A DNA stretch of 33,347 bases from Bacillota bacterium. Its GTDB lineage: Bacteria; Vulcanimicrobiota; SpSt-956; JAKJGF01. Position numbers and translations under genes: made by a program. The DNA lies in NCBI GenBank assembly GCA_022704525.1, contig JAKJGF010000022.1, forward strand, positions 1 to 33,347, given 5' to 3'. Positions 14,961-23,213 of this stretch are shown here, piece after piece (within the stretch, counting starts at the first letter, position 1; each line of letters begins with the position of its first letter). The notes below the pieces were generated by a model that saw only the letters and a program-made list of their open reading frames with translations, had not been told where the DNA came from and did no database searches.

Positions 14961-15200
14961 TTGGCAACGAAGAAACAGAAAAAAGTTAAAAAACCCAAGA
15001 AAAAAGTTTGTTCCTTCTGTGTAGATAGTATAAAAAAAGTAGATTATAAAGATATACCTAAATTGCGGAAATATACTACTGAAAGAGGTAAAATACTTCC
15101 CAGAAGAATCTCCGGAAATTGTGCACGTCACCAGCGTATATTGACTATGGCTATTAAGAGAGCCAGAAGTATTGCTTTGCTTCCTTATACGATGGAATAA
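14961..15200 (+). CDS. rpsR: 30S ribosomal protein S18
   Basis: 79 residues, typical length. It has a Lys-rich start [20 protein letters not shown], then [46 protein letters not shown]. Two Cys near the N-terminus (Cys17, Cys20) and one at SGNCARHQ are seen, so this is a Cys-containing S18. S18 pairs with S6 on 16S rRNA. The start TTG at 14961 fits the usual MA... opening, but its Shine-Dalgarno (GGGGAG, 11 bp upstream) is modest. A much stronger AAGGAGGTG at 14911-14919 lies too far upstream to serve this start. Confidence 0.94.
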   Translation: MATKKQKKVKKPKKKVCSFCVDSIKKVDYKDIPKLRKYTTERGKILPRRISGNCARHQRILTMAIKRARSIALLPYTME

Positions 15201-15231
15201 TTTTCCCTAAGGAGGTGTAAAAGGATATAAA

Positions 15232-15699
15232 ATGAAAGTAATTCTTGTAGAAGATGTTTCTAAATTAGGTAAGTTGGGTGATATTGTAAAAGTAGCCAGA
15301 GGTTATGCCCGAAATTATTTGATTCCCAGGAATATTGCCCTTGAAGCAACTGAAGGTAATATAAGACATATGGAGGAAAAAAAGAAGGTTCATGCGAAGC
15401 GTGCCAGAAAACGTATTCAGGAAGCTGTCAAACTGGTTTCAAAATTAGAAGGTATTAAGCTTGTCATTAGAGCACGTGTTGGAGAAGAAGGTAAGTTGTA
15501 CGGTTCTATAACCAGTAAAGATATTGCAGAAAAGCTATTGAGCGATCATGGTATTGAAGTGGATCGCAGAAAAATAGTTCTGGATGAACCCATAAAAATA
15601 GTTGGACACTATAATGTTCCTATAGTATATCATAATGAAGCCAGATCCACTATTCTCCTGGAAGTTCAGGAGTTAATTGAAGATACAGTTCAGTCTTAG
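15232..15699 (+). CDS. rplI: 50S ribosomal protein L9
   Basis: 155 residues. The N-terminal rRNA-binding domain MKVILVEDVSKLGKLGDIVK ... GYARNYLIPRNIALEAT carries the family signature. A long connecting helix (EEKKKVHAKRARKRIQEAVK) leads to the C-terminal domain (GKLYGSITSKDIAEKL, RRKIVLDEPIKIVGHYNVPI). The length is normal for L9. AAGGAGGTG lies 14 bp upstream and a second AAAGGA is nearer. It is followed by dnaB with a 47-bp gap. Confidence 0.95.
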   Translation: MKVILVEDVSKLGKLGDIVKVARGYARNYLIPRNIALEATEGNIRHMEEKKKVHAKRARKRIQEAVKLVSKLEGIKLVIRARVGEEGKLYGSITSKDIAEKLLSDHGIEVDRRKIVLDEPIKIVGHYNVPIVYHNEARSTILLEVQELIEDTVQS

Positions 15700-15746
15700 T
15701 CAATAGATTTTATTATCTCAATATCTTGCCGGAAGGATTCCTTTAT

Positions 15747-17093
15747 ATGCAGGGTGAATTCCTAAATAAGATCCCGCCTCGTAGTATAGAAGCTGAACAG
15801 GCTACACTGGGTTCTATGTTAATAGAACCTTATACCATACCCATAGCAACTGAGATATTACGGAGCGAGGATTTTTATATTGAAGGTCATCAGATAATTT
15901 TTAAGGCTATCTCTTCTTTACATGAAAAAGGGGAACCTTCTGATGTTGTTACCGTGGCCAGTGAGCTAGAACGTCTGGTTAAATTGGAAGAGGTAGGCGG
16001 TAGAGGATATTTAATTACTCTTGTAAATACAGTTCCTACTGCCGCAAATATTGAATATTATGCCAGGACAGTAGCAGATAATGGAATATTAAGGGAGATA
16101 ATAAAAACCGGTACTAAAATTGCAGAATTAGGCTACAGTCAGGACGGTAATGTAGACGAGATAGTTGATGGTGCTGAAAGAATGATTTTTCAGCTCGGTC
16201 AGAGACACAGGGTACAGGATTTTATTCATATGGGTTCTGTCATGAAAGAGACCTTCAGAAAAGTTGAACGTCTCTATCATAACAAGTCTCATGTTACCGG
16301 TATTACAAGTGGTTTTCCAGATCTGGATCGAATTACTGCAGGGTTTCAACCAGGGGAATTAATTGTTATTGCTGCCCGTCCCGGTATGGGTAAAACTGCC
16401 CTGGCTTTAAATATTGCTCAAAGTGTAGCCATAGAAGAAAAATTATCTGTTGCTATATTCAGTCTTGAAATGAGTAAAGAACAACTTGCCCAACGTATGA
16501 TATGCGCCCAGGCTATGGTGGATGCTCACAGACTCAGAACAGGTTATTTAAATAGTGAAGATTGGCCCAAATTGACTCAGGCCATGGCAGAACTTTCCGA
16601 CGCATCAATCTATATAGATGATACAGCAGGCATAACAATAATGGAGATGAGAGCTAAAGCCAGACGTCTTAAGATGAGAAAGAACGTTCAGCTTATTATA
16701 ATTGATTATCTCCAGATGATTACTTCTACTAAAAATCTCAATCGTAATGAGCAGATTTCCGAGATATCGAGAGGTCTTAAAAATCTCTCAAAAGAACTGG
16801 AAATACCTGTTATAGCTCTTTCACAGCTCAGCCGTGATGTAGAAAAAAGAACCGATAAAAGGCCTCAGCTTTCTGATCTTCGTGAATCGGGAGCTATAGA
16901 ACAGGATGCAGATATGGTGGCTTTTATCTATAGAGATGATTATTATAATACGGAATCTGATAAAGTAGGAATTGCCGAGGTAATAATAAGCAAACAGCGA
17001 AATGGCCCTTTAGGTTCGGTAGAGATACTTTTTCTGAAGGAATATACAAAGTTTGCAAGTAAAGATAAATATGAACTGGTAGATGGATATTAA
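15747..17093 (+). CDS. dnaB: Replicative DNA helicase DnaB
   Basis: 448 residues. An N-terminal helical domain (RSIEAEQATLGSMLIEP ... SEDFYIEGHQIIFKAISSLH) leads through a linker to the RecA-like motor: Walker A ARPGMGKTALALNIAQ, SLEMSKEQLAQRM, Walker B LIIIDYLQMI, LSQLSRDVEKRTDKRPQLSD and the end FLKEYTKFASK. It is the ring helicase that unwinds DNA at the fork. ATG at 15747 is chosen because GGAAGGA at 15731-15737 is 9 bp upstream and the family starts soon after; TTG at 15726 would add seven residues and lies upstream of the ribosome site. It is the last gene of the ribosomal-protein cluster and is followed at once by a TCAGC heptad array. No intein is present. Confidence 0.95.
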   Translation: MQGEFLNKIPPRSIEAEQATLGSMLIEPYTIPIATEILRSEDFYIEGHQIIFKAISSLHEKGEPSDVVTVASELERLVKLEEVGGRGYLITLVNTVPTAANIEYYARTVADNGILREIIKTGTKIAELGYSQDGNVDEIVDGAERMIFQLGQRHRVQDFIHMGSVMKETFRKVERLYHNKSHVTGITSGFPDLDRITAGFQPGELIVIAARPGMGKTALALNIAQSVAIEEKLSVAIFSLEMSKEQLAQRMICAQAMVDAHRLRTGYLNSEDWPKLTQAMAELSDASIYIDDTAGITIMEMRAKARRLKMRKNVQLIIIDYLQMITSTKNLNRNEQISEISRGLKNLSKELEIPVIALSQLSRDVEKRTDKRPQLSDLRESGAIEQDADMVAFIYRDDYYNTESDKVGIAEVIISKQRNGPLGSVEILFLKEYTKFASKDKYELVDGY

Positions 17094-17100
17094 AGAAGCT

Positions 17101-17233
17101 ATCAGCTATCAGCCTTCAGCTATCAGCTTAATTGTATTAACTGTTATGAATTTGATTATTATTCAGAATTGTTTTATAATATCACATAGTTAATAATTGA
17201 AATCTATCTGCTGACTGCTGAAAGCTGAAAGCT
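17101..17233. repeat. Inverted pair of TCAGC heptad arrays around a promoter
   Basis: Four units (ATCAGCT, ATCAGCC, TTCAGCT, ATCAGCT) at 17101-17128, and four in the other orientation (ATCTGCT, GACTGCT, GAAAGCT, GAAAGCT) at 17206-17233. About 77 bp of AT-rich sequence between them contains a promoter-like site. The arrays could pair as the stem of a large hairpin. Confidence 0.88.
17152..17180 (+). promoter_or_regulatory. Sigma70-type promoter, probably for tRNA-Thr
   Basis: TTGATT at 17152-17157, a 17-bp spacer, and a perfect TATAAT at 17175-17180, about 68 bp before the tRNA. It lies between the two inverted heptad arrays, so a transcript would carry the right-hand array in its 5' leader. 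Confidence 0.7.
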
Positions 17234-17247
17234 AAGACAGCTAATAC

Positions 17248-17319
17248 GCCGATGTAGCTCAAGGGTAGAGCAGCTCACTCGTAATGAGCAGGTTGTCCGT
17301 TCAAGTCGGATCATCGGCT
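17248..17319 (+). tRNA. tRNA-Thr (anticodon CGT)
   Basis: A full cloverleaf. Acceptor GCCGATG (17248-17254) pairs with CATCGGC (17312-17318). The D arm is GCTC/GAGC. Anticodon stem GCTCA/TGAGC holds the loop CTCGTAA with anticodon CGT, reading ACG (Thr). The T arm is GTCCG/CGGAT with loop TTCAAGT. The discriminator base is T, and the 3' CCA is not encoded (TTTA follows). Confidence 0.94.
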
Positions 17320-17327
17320 TTATATTT

Positions 17328-17355
17328 GTGAAAAGTGAAAAGTGAAAGGTCATCA
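17328..17355 (+). repeat. Heptad-repeat array (GTGAAAA type)
   Basis: GTGAAAA twice, GTGAAAG, GTCATCA in phase (17328-17355), starting 9 bp after the tRNA. The remaining spacer to 17437 is AT-rich, with nothing else recognised. Confidence 0.82.
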
Positions 17356-17437
17356 GATAACTACTTATTATATCACCATGTATATTTTAGAATATTTAGA
17401 ATAATAAAGTCAACTACAATATTTAACGCCTCATTTA

Positions 17438-20400
17438 TCATTCTTCATTAATTAAATTTTCCCAGGAAAGGTCAGGACATTTCATACCATCAAAAAGAAC
17501 TTCTTCATTCTCTTCTCCAATGAAGGTTACAGACTTTGAACCGAGAACAGTATAATTTTCTTTTAGGAGTTCTATATTCTCAAGACCTTCTATATGCCAC
17601 CCTTCGGAAGAGAAAGGATTTTTTGATAGAGTCAGTTTTAAATTAAGTTTTCCTATTACTGCCGTCTGTGTATCTATTGCTACTATTGGTATGGAAGGAT
17701 ATTCTTTTCTTATAGCTTCTAAATGTTCAGGGATACCATATTCTTCATAATGGACCTGAATATTTCCCGGGAACATCTTTAATCCTTCGATTTTTCCCTG
17801 GAGGGTTTTACCTCTGGGAACATAGGAAATATTTTGTATTCCCATTACCATGGCCCCTGCACTGACTCCCATAAGAAGTCCTCCCCGTAAGACAAATTCC
17901 CTCAAAGCCTGCCTGAAACTTTTCCCATTGTTGAATATAAGTTGATTATAACGAAGCCCCGATATGGTGGAACTTCCTCCTCCAAGATAGATAATATCAC
18001 TTTTATTCATATGTTCTTCAAATTTATTCAGTTCTTCTTCTTTTTCATAGTCCAGATGTTTTGAACCCAGAGATTTTAAACTGTCTTCCGAAAAATGATT
18101 GTTTCCCTCTTCTCCTTCCAGAGAAGGAAGTAAGAAGAATTCCGCTCTGTTTTCCTGCTCCAGGAAACCTGACAGCTCTTTTCGGGAACCACAGACGAAA
18201 ATACCGGCCTTTACATCCTGGAGATTAAACTTCTCCAGAAGATAACGTTGCATCTTTCTGAAATACTGTATTTGTCCTTCCATTTCCAGACTCCCCGGAA
18301 GGAAGAGTACCCTGGTCTTTCTGTTTATGTGTCTTCTTGTAATCTCTGGGATAGCTTCATTATCAGGATAGAAGCCTTCAAAGAAGGCTTCATTTGCAGC
18401 ACCGTGAACATAGACAAAAGGTTTTGTTATTACAGTGTAACAAGGTTCTTCTCCTATTCTTTTTACTGATATATTTGCAGAGAGAAATGTTTTTACCCTT
18501 TCTTCCTGTTCCAGAAGCTCGCCGTAGTATTTAATTTTATCCTTCTGATATTTCCATAGCTTATGGGAATATATGACTTGTTCATAGGGGAGATTATACT
18601 CTTTACAGTATTTTTCTACTGCTTCCAGGAGTGCTATATCTCTTTTCTGTTTTTCTTCTAATTCATAGCGACCGATAGAAGTATCGTGTTTTAAAAAAAG
18701 ATTATATACAAGAAGTTTGTATAAGACTTTTATATAATTTTCAGGGAAGGCTTCGGGATAAGTTTTTAGATATAAATTGAGGCCTTCCTGAATTGTAAGA
18801 CCTTTCTCTTTGATAAAACCTTCAATGCCGCTTTTTCCATCTTCTCCATAGAGTAGATCTTTTATGCCGGGCTGTTCATAGAGTTTAGGAAGATTATTAT
18901 AGAATCTTTCAAGATTCCGGGGTTCAATTTCTTCTATACCCGGTATATCATCTTTAATCTTTTTTATTTCTTTTCTGATAAATCGCAGATTAAGAGAGAA
19001 ATCAGAAAGGTTCCATATTTTTTGTCCTTCAGAGAAATGAAGTTCCAATTTCGGGTTACAGGCACCTTCTTTTCTATTTTTATCTTTACTATGACAGAAG
19101 TCTAATATTATCTTCTCCGGATCAATAAATACAGATTTTAAATCCTTTCTTTTAATTCCGTATGCAGGCAGATATTCATAGATATTATTAAGATAAAAAG
19201 AAGAAATCTTTTCATAATAATTCTCATCTATTTCTGTAGAAAGTAAGAGGTCATTATCAAGGGGAGAGATAAAGTATGGTTTTTCCGGTTCTAACTGGTC
19301 ATAGTTTACATCAATTCTGAATCTGCTTACTATGTCACCTTTATCTAAATCCCTTTTTTCTACTACAAGCTGTACCCCCTGTTGTGTACGGGAAACTTCT
19401 CTGGAAGTCCTGGAAATAAAATCTTCTAACCCTTCTTTACTGGTAAATCCCACAAGTTCATCGTTAACAAAAGCACGGTAACATTCCTGATTTTCTGCAG
19501 AAGGATGGGGAAGAGAATATTTACCCTCTTTTATGAAATTCATAAATTTATCCTTATCAATATGTTCAATTCTGCTGATAGCTTTTTCAAGTTTAAGTAT
19601 ATTCATATGAATCTTTGCTACCCTGTCAGCAGAAAGATCTGGTCCCTGATTGCGGACAGCCCTGTAACGGCTTTTACATTTCTTAAGTTTTTCATAAAAG
19701 TCCTGACTCAGTCTGATATTGAAATACTCTTCCAGCAGGAATAGAGATTCTGTGGCTCTCAGAACAGCATCTTCTGCTACATGATTATTAAAATCATCAA
19801 AGAAGTATGCACAGGATGTATAGGCTCTTCTCATCCTGTTCCAGATACACAATAGTTGCCAGATGTCTTCTCTATCTCTATCTGATACGGGATAGAGTAA
19901 ATGTTTTTCAAAGAACTCTTCTCTACAGGGGTATAGAGAAGCTTCTTCCACTTTTATGGCAGGATATATTTCTTTCAGATATTCAAATTTTTCTTCCTGT
20001 GGTATGGAGAGTTCATCCAGTCTGAATACCATAAAATCTGCCTTTGCTCTTACCATATCTTTAAAATGTGGATTTACTTTTTCTTTAAAGAGAGGAATAA
20101 GGGTATCTTCTATGAGCATTACTGCTTCTCTCAGATATGTTTGATAATCGGAATCACCAGAGTCAAGGCTGCCAAAGGCCCACCGTCCTGCGCCTCCTAC
20201 CTTGATTTTATTGAATCTTCTTATGTCATAACAGACATTTGCACCTCTGTAAAGATCTCTTTTTATCTCTTCTTTTCTTTTTTTATTCAGAGGAAAGGTT
20301 TCTTTTTCCTTTAGTTTTTCTATCTCATCTTCTACTAAATATTCCCACTGATCATGAGCAACAGGATCAATGTTGCCACCCTGAAGTTTTCTTATTATCA

Positions 20401-21649
20401 ATAGTTCCGCGTAGAACCTTATAATATTTTCATCACTGCTTCTTATTAAATCTTCCACATTTATACCTTTAAGTGCTGCAAAAGTTTTTATTTCATATCC
20501 TCCGCATGACCAGGATGTGGGGAAATCAGGAAGTTCTGTTTCCGGAAGAGACATGTCTTTACCTTCCAGTAAAGCCTTCATTTTCAGAAAACGAAGAAAT
20601 CTGTTGGGTGTTAACATTATAACTGACGGGTGTTTTCTTCTGTATATCTCCAGTGGTAATTCCTTAAAGAAACCTGAAACATCTACATTACAGTGTTCCC
20701 ATCGATGGTGGACAAGTTCTCCGTCATGGGCAAGAAGAATTAAGTGACCATAAGGTATATTTCTCAGGATGTGATTCATTGTAAGGTGTGGATTATCAGT
20801 AGTCCATTTGTCAAAGGAAAAATCTTTACTGAAAGGATGATAGTAAAAAACTTTCAGTTCGAGAGAAGATCCGTCTTCTTCCTTCCAGGTAAGTTTATAA
20901 GGTTTACCGGTATTTACAAAATAGGCAGATTGATCACTCCTTAATATTATAAAATCCACCCCTTCTTTTGCCAGCCATTTAGCATCTCTTATACTTATTG
21001 TGCACTCAGGAATCCATATGCCACGGTAATTGCCTTCTGGAAGAGGTCCGAAGACAAAATCTCTGTATTGAATTCCTGCCAGAATTTCGGCCCTTAAATC
21101 CTCTTCCTGTTTTATAAGAGGGAGTATCTGATGTGTATAGGTCTGGGCCAGAATTGGTTCTTTTTTGTCGGCTTTCCTTAATAGTTCCAGTAGTTCAGGT
21201 CTTTTTTTCCTGAACCATTCTAAAAGAGTTGGACCGATATTAACGGAATAATATCTATAGACCTTTGACATGGAGTTATAACATTCCTTACAGATTTTTT
21301 CATGGATATAATCGGCGAATTTTACATCATATCTATCAGGCTGGTAAAGATGATGATGATCTGAAAAGAATATGGCTTTTCCTGAGTAAGCCGCAATAGT
21401 TCTATTCAGTGTCTGACGGAATGATTCCCTGAAGGGTATAATAAGATCAGAAAGGTCTTCTTCTTCTACGAATTTTTGAAAATTTATAAGATCTTCAAGA
21501 GTGAGTCTGTCTTTTTTCTTAAATTGTTTTAGATATTCTTTTATAAGTGTAGCGAGTCCTAAATGTTCATCTTCAATACAGAGAAGTGTTTTTGTACTCT
21601 GTGGTTCTATAATCTCAAAAATTTCTGCCATCTGTTCATAAAGTTTCAT
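17438..21649 (-). CDS. Three-part protein: GH57-like / DUF3536 / peptidase S51 (PepE- or cyanophycinase-like)
   Basis: 1403 residues. After a helical N-terminus (1-90) a GH57-like domain begins with the HHHLYQP motif (His98-100). It has the expected nucleophile site GIWIPECTIS (Glu215) and LLAHDGELVHHRW (Asp309). A DUF3536-like region follows, with YTSCAYFFDD near 610-619, the mark of that family. A middle section (about 700-1090) is charged and unrecognised. Residues about 1105-1380 form a class I amidotransferase-like peptidase S51 domain: TRVLFLPGS, SDIIYLGGGSST, nucleophile Ser1263 in GVSAGAMVMG, and His in GNIQVHYEEYG. GH57 enzymes act on alpha-glucans; S51 enzymes cut aspartyl peptides or cyanophycin. 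I know of no standard protein joining the two. ATG at 21649 has GGAGG 10 bp upstream. No signal peptide, so cytoplasmic. Confidence 0.85.
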   Translation of the reverse strand: MKLYEQMAEIFEIIEPQSTKTLLCIEDEHLGLATLIKEYLKQFKKKDRLTLEDLINFQKFVEEEDLSDLIIPFRESFRQTLNRTIAAYSGKAIFFSDHHHLYQPDRYDVKFADYIHEKICKECYNSMSKVYRYYSVNIGPTLLEWFRKKRPELLELLRKADKKEPILAQTYTHQILPLIKQEEDLRAEILAGIQYRDFVFGPLPEGNYRGIWIPECTISIRDAKWLAKEGVDFIILRSDQSAYFVNTGKPYKLTWKEEDGSSLELKVFYYHPFSKDFSFDKWTTDNPHLTMNHILRNIPYGHLILLAHDGELVHHRWEHCNVDVSGFFKELPLEIYRRKHPSVIMLTPNRFLRFLKMKALLEGKDMSLPETELPDFPTSWSCGGYEIKTFAALKGINVEDLIRSSDENIIRFYAELLIIRKLQGGNIDPVAHDQWEYLVEDEIEKLKEKETFPLNKKRKEEIKRDLYRGANVCYDIRRFNKIKVGGAGRWAFGSLDSGDSDYQTYLREAVMLIEDTLIPLFKEKVNPHFKDMVRAKADFMVFRLDELSIPQEEKFEYLKEIYPAIKVEEASLYPCREEFFEKHLLYPVSDRDREDIWQLLCIWNRMRRAYTSCAYFFDDFNNHVAEDAVLRATESLFLLEEYFNIRLSQDFYEKLKKCKSRYRAVRNQGPDLSADRVAKIHMNILKLEKAISRIEHIDKDKFMNFIKEGKYSLPHPSAENQECYRAFVNDELVGFTSKEGLEDFISRTSREVSRTQQGVQLVVEKRDLDKGDIVSRFRIDVNYDQLEPEKPYFISPLDNDLLLSTEIDENYYEKISSFYLNNIYEYLPAYGIKRKDLKSVFIDPEKIILDFCHSKDKNRKEGACNPKLELHFSEGQKIWNLSDFSLNLRFIRKEIKKIKDDIPGIEEIEPRNLERFYNNLPKLYEQPGIKDLLYGEDGKSGIEGFIKEKGLTIQEGLNLYLKTYPEAFPENYIKVLYKLLVYNLFLKHDTSIGRYELEEKQKRDIALLEAVEKYCKEYNLPYEQVIYSHKLWKYQKDKIKYYGELLEQEERVKTFLSANISVKRIGEEPCYTVITKPFVYVHGAANEAFFEGFYPDNEAIPEITRRHINRKTRVLFLPGSLEMEGQIQYFRKMQRYLLEKFNLQDVKAGIFVCGSRKELSGFLEQENRAEFFLLPSLEGEEGNNHFSEDSLKSLGSKHLDYEKEEELNKFEEHMNKSDIIYLGGGSSTISGLRYNQLIFNNGKSFRQALREFVLRGGLLMGVSAGAMVMGIQNISYVPRGKTLQGKIEGLKMFPGNIQVHYEEYGIPEHLEAIRKEYPSIPIVAIDTQTAVIGKLNLKLTLSKNPFSSEGWHIEGLENIELLKENYTVLGSKSVTFIGEENEEVLFDGMKCPDLSWENLINEE

Positions 21650-21682
21650 AATAAATAACCTCCAAAATTTAAGAATAATTAT

Positions 21683-21711
21683 TTTTTAACAGATTTCAGG
21701 GTTTTTGTCAA
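21683..21711 (-). promoter_or_regulatory. Possible promoter of the GH57-S51 gene
   Basis: On the minus strand a perfect TTGACA (21706-21711) is followed by 17 bp and TAAAAA (21683-21688), a weak -10. It lies about 35 bp upstream of the ATG at 21649. The -35 box is convincing, the -10 less so. Confidence 0.5.
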
Positions 21712-21721
21712 ATATATTGAC

Positions 21722-21771
21722 GTGAAAAGTTAAAGGTGAAAATTTGATTCTCACCTTTAACAGACTTCACT
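21722..21771. repeat. Hairpin built from GTGAAAA / TTCAC units
   Basis: GTTAAAGGTGA (21729-21739) pairs perfectly with TCACCTTTAAC (21751-21761), with outer GTGAA and TTCAC extending the stem imperfectly. There is no long T-run. The remaining spacer 21772-21956 is AT-rich, with no gene or clear promoter seen. Confidence 0.7.
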
Positions 21772-21956
21772 ACAGAACTTTGTAGAACTACTCTATAGAC
21801 TATTTAAGGTTTTTTTCAATACAATATTATAATTAAAAATACAATTATAGATAAAAAGATAATCTTTAATTTCAGAGAAGTTCTTCTGCTGACCTGAGCA
21901 TGAGCAATGAATATGTTGAAATTTTGTAAGTCAGGTGAGATAAGGCTTTCTTTCGT

Positions 21957-21991
21957 CTCACGTTTCACGTCTCACGTCTCACGTCAGTAAG
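21957..21991 (-). repeat. Heptad-repeat array (CTCACGT type)
   Basis: CTCACGT, TTCACGT, CTCACGT, CTCACGT in phase (21957-21984), then CAGTAAG. A complementary array (ACGTGAG, ACGTGAA) lies at the 3' end of the next gene (23017), so this gene is bracketed by inverted copies of the same heptad type. Confidence 0.88.
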
Positions 21992-22056
21992 TAGGAAAAT
22001 GTCATATATATATAGAATCTTTATATTCAGAATTCTAAAAAACAGGATAAAAAACA

Positions 22057-23022
22057 ATGCAATTTCTGGATGTATTTAACTATCTTCCCGGAAAGGGGAA
22101 AATAATTTTTCTTTTTGTAATGATCCTTCTGTGTCTCTGGGTATATTTTGATGCGGAAAAGAGGGGGATTTCCGGCCTTCTGTGGGCCGGTATAGTTTTT
22201 TTATTCCCCATGGTTTTCCCTGTTTATCTTATTATCAGGCCAAAGTATTTTATAGCTTTTTGTAAAAACTGTTACAGAATACTTCCTCGTGATTCTATAA
22301 ATTGCTATTTTTGTAAGAAAGGAATACCTCTTGAAAGAGATTATCCCCCTACTATGACAGGTTTTTTCAGGAGGTGGGTTTATCAGGTATTTCTGGATAT
22401 TACCAGAACCTATCATCAGATAGTAGGAATAGGACTTTTCTTTTTTAAGAAGAAATTCTTAATGTTAAATATTAAATTACTATCTTTTTACTCCTGGGGT
22501 ACATGTCATCAACTTGTTGCTACAGAAGGCCCTAATATAGATATTCCAATAGATACACTCACCTATGGAGAGACCCCTTTTTTAAGTGCCTGGAAGATTT
22601 TTGCACTGGCCTCTCTTGATAAAAAAGATGTTTTTTATGATCTTGGTTCAGGAACAGGACATATTGTCTTTTTCTGTAATATTTTATATGGTATAAAGTC
22701 AGTGGGCATAGATGCCATAACAGGCTTTATAGATTATAGTAATAAAATAAAGGAAGCCCTTTCTTTTGATAATGTTACATTTTGGGAAGGTAATTTTCTT
22801 GATGCTGATTTTTCAGAAGGGACAGTATTTTTTATAGTTTCCACTGTTTTTGACCCTGTTACAAGGGCAGAACTGGCTGAAAAATTTAAAACCTCTCCCG
22901 TCGGTACCAGAATAATTACAGTAACTCATATTATGGATGTACCTCATCTGAAAGTAATAGGTAAGGGTAGAGTTTTCTTCTCATGGGGATATGAGGATGT
23001 GTATCTTCACGTAAGAACGTGA
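22057..23022 (+). CDS. Membrane-anchored zinc-ribbon protein with Dot1/class I methyltransferase domain
   Basis: 321 residues. Two hydrophobic segments (about 14-30 and 38-61) form a membrane hairpin. A four-Cys zinc ribbon follows (CKNCYRILP ... CYFCKKG). After a linker, a class I SAM-dependent methyltransferase domain (about 165-321) has TYGETPFLSAWKIFALASL, motif I VFYDLGSGTGHIVFF, the acidic VGIDAITGF, NVTFWEGNFLDADF and the strand TRIITVTHIM. The pre-motif I segment and DLGSGTG resemble Dot1-like bacterial methyltransferases; the target (protein or small molecule) is unknown. Start ATG at 22057 with ACAGGA upstream. The TGA stop is the TGA of an ACGTGAG heptad, so the repeat defines the C-terminus. 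Confidence 0.75.
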   Translation: MQFLDVFNYLPGKGKIIFLFVMILLCLWVYFDAEKRGISGLLWAGIVFLFPMVFPVYLIIRPKYFIAFCKNCYRILPRDSINCYFCKKGIPLERDYPPTMTGFFRRWVYQVFLDITRTYHQIVGIGLFFFKKKFLMLNIKLLSFYSWGTCHQLVATEGPNIDIPIDTLTYGETPFLSAWKIFALASLDKKDVFYDLGSGTGHIVFFCNILYGIKSVGIDAITGFIDYSNKIKEALSFDNVTFWEGNFLDADFSEGTVFFIVSTVFDPVTRAELAEKFKTSPVGTRIITVTHIMDVPHLKVIGKGRVFFSWGYEDVYLHVRT

Positions 23023-23038
23023 GACGTGAATAGTGAAA
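23017..23038 (+). repeat. Heptad-repeat array (ACGTGAA type) overlapping a stop codon
   Basis: ACGTGAG, ACGTGAA, TAGTGAA in phase from 23017. The first unit holds the TGA stop (23020-23022) of the methyltransferase gene. It is the inverted counterpart of 21957-21984. Confidence 0.8.
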
Positions 23039-23081
23039 AGAAGTTTAAAGTTTAGTGTTGATGGCTGGTTAATTTTAAATT

Positions 23082-23136
23082 CTCAACTCTCAATTATAAA
23101 CTACCCATCACTCATTACCCATTTTACACATTACGA
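23082..23136 (+). repeat. Heptad-repeat array (CTCAACT to ACCCATT, mixed)
   Basis: Seven or more units in unbroken 7-bp phase: CTCAACT, CTCAATT, ATAAACT, ACCCATC, ACTCATT, ACCCATT, TTACACA, then TTACG. This single array passes from the CTCA type to the ACCCATT type, supporting common ancestry of the heptad types. It lies upstream of the first kinase gene. Confidence 0.85.
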
Positions 23137-23213
23137 AATTAAAAGGATTCATTTTTCCACTGTAGAAATATACATTTGTCATTCTTTAATCAAGGTTCGG
23201 AGGAATTATATTA

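Noticed and set aside
17248-17319. tRNA as a prophage or island attachment site
   Set aside because: No integrase gene lies nearby, and no partial copy of the tRNA 3' end was seen in the window.
20066-20944. Several plus-strand frames of 60-80 codons opposite the GH57-S51 gene
   Set aside because: Shadows of the long minus-strand gene, with overlapping mutually exclusive frames and no conserved motifs.
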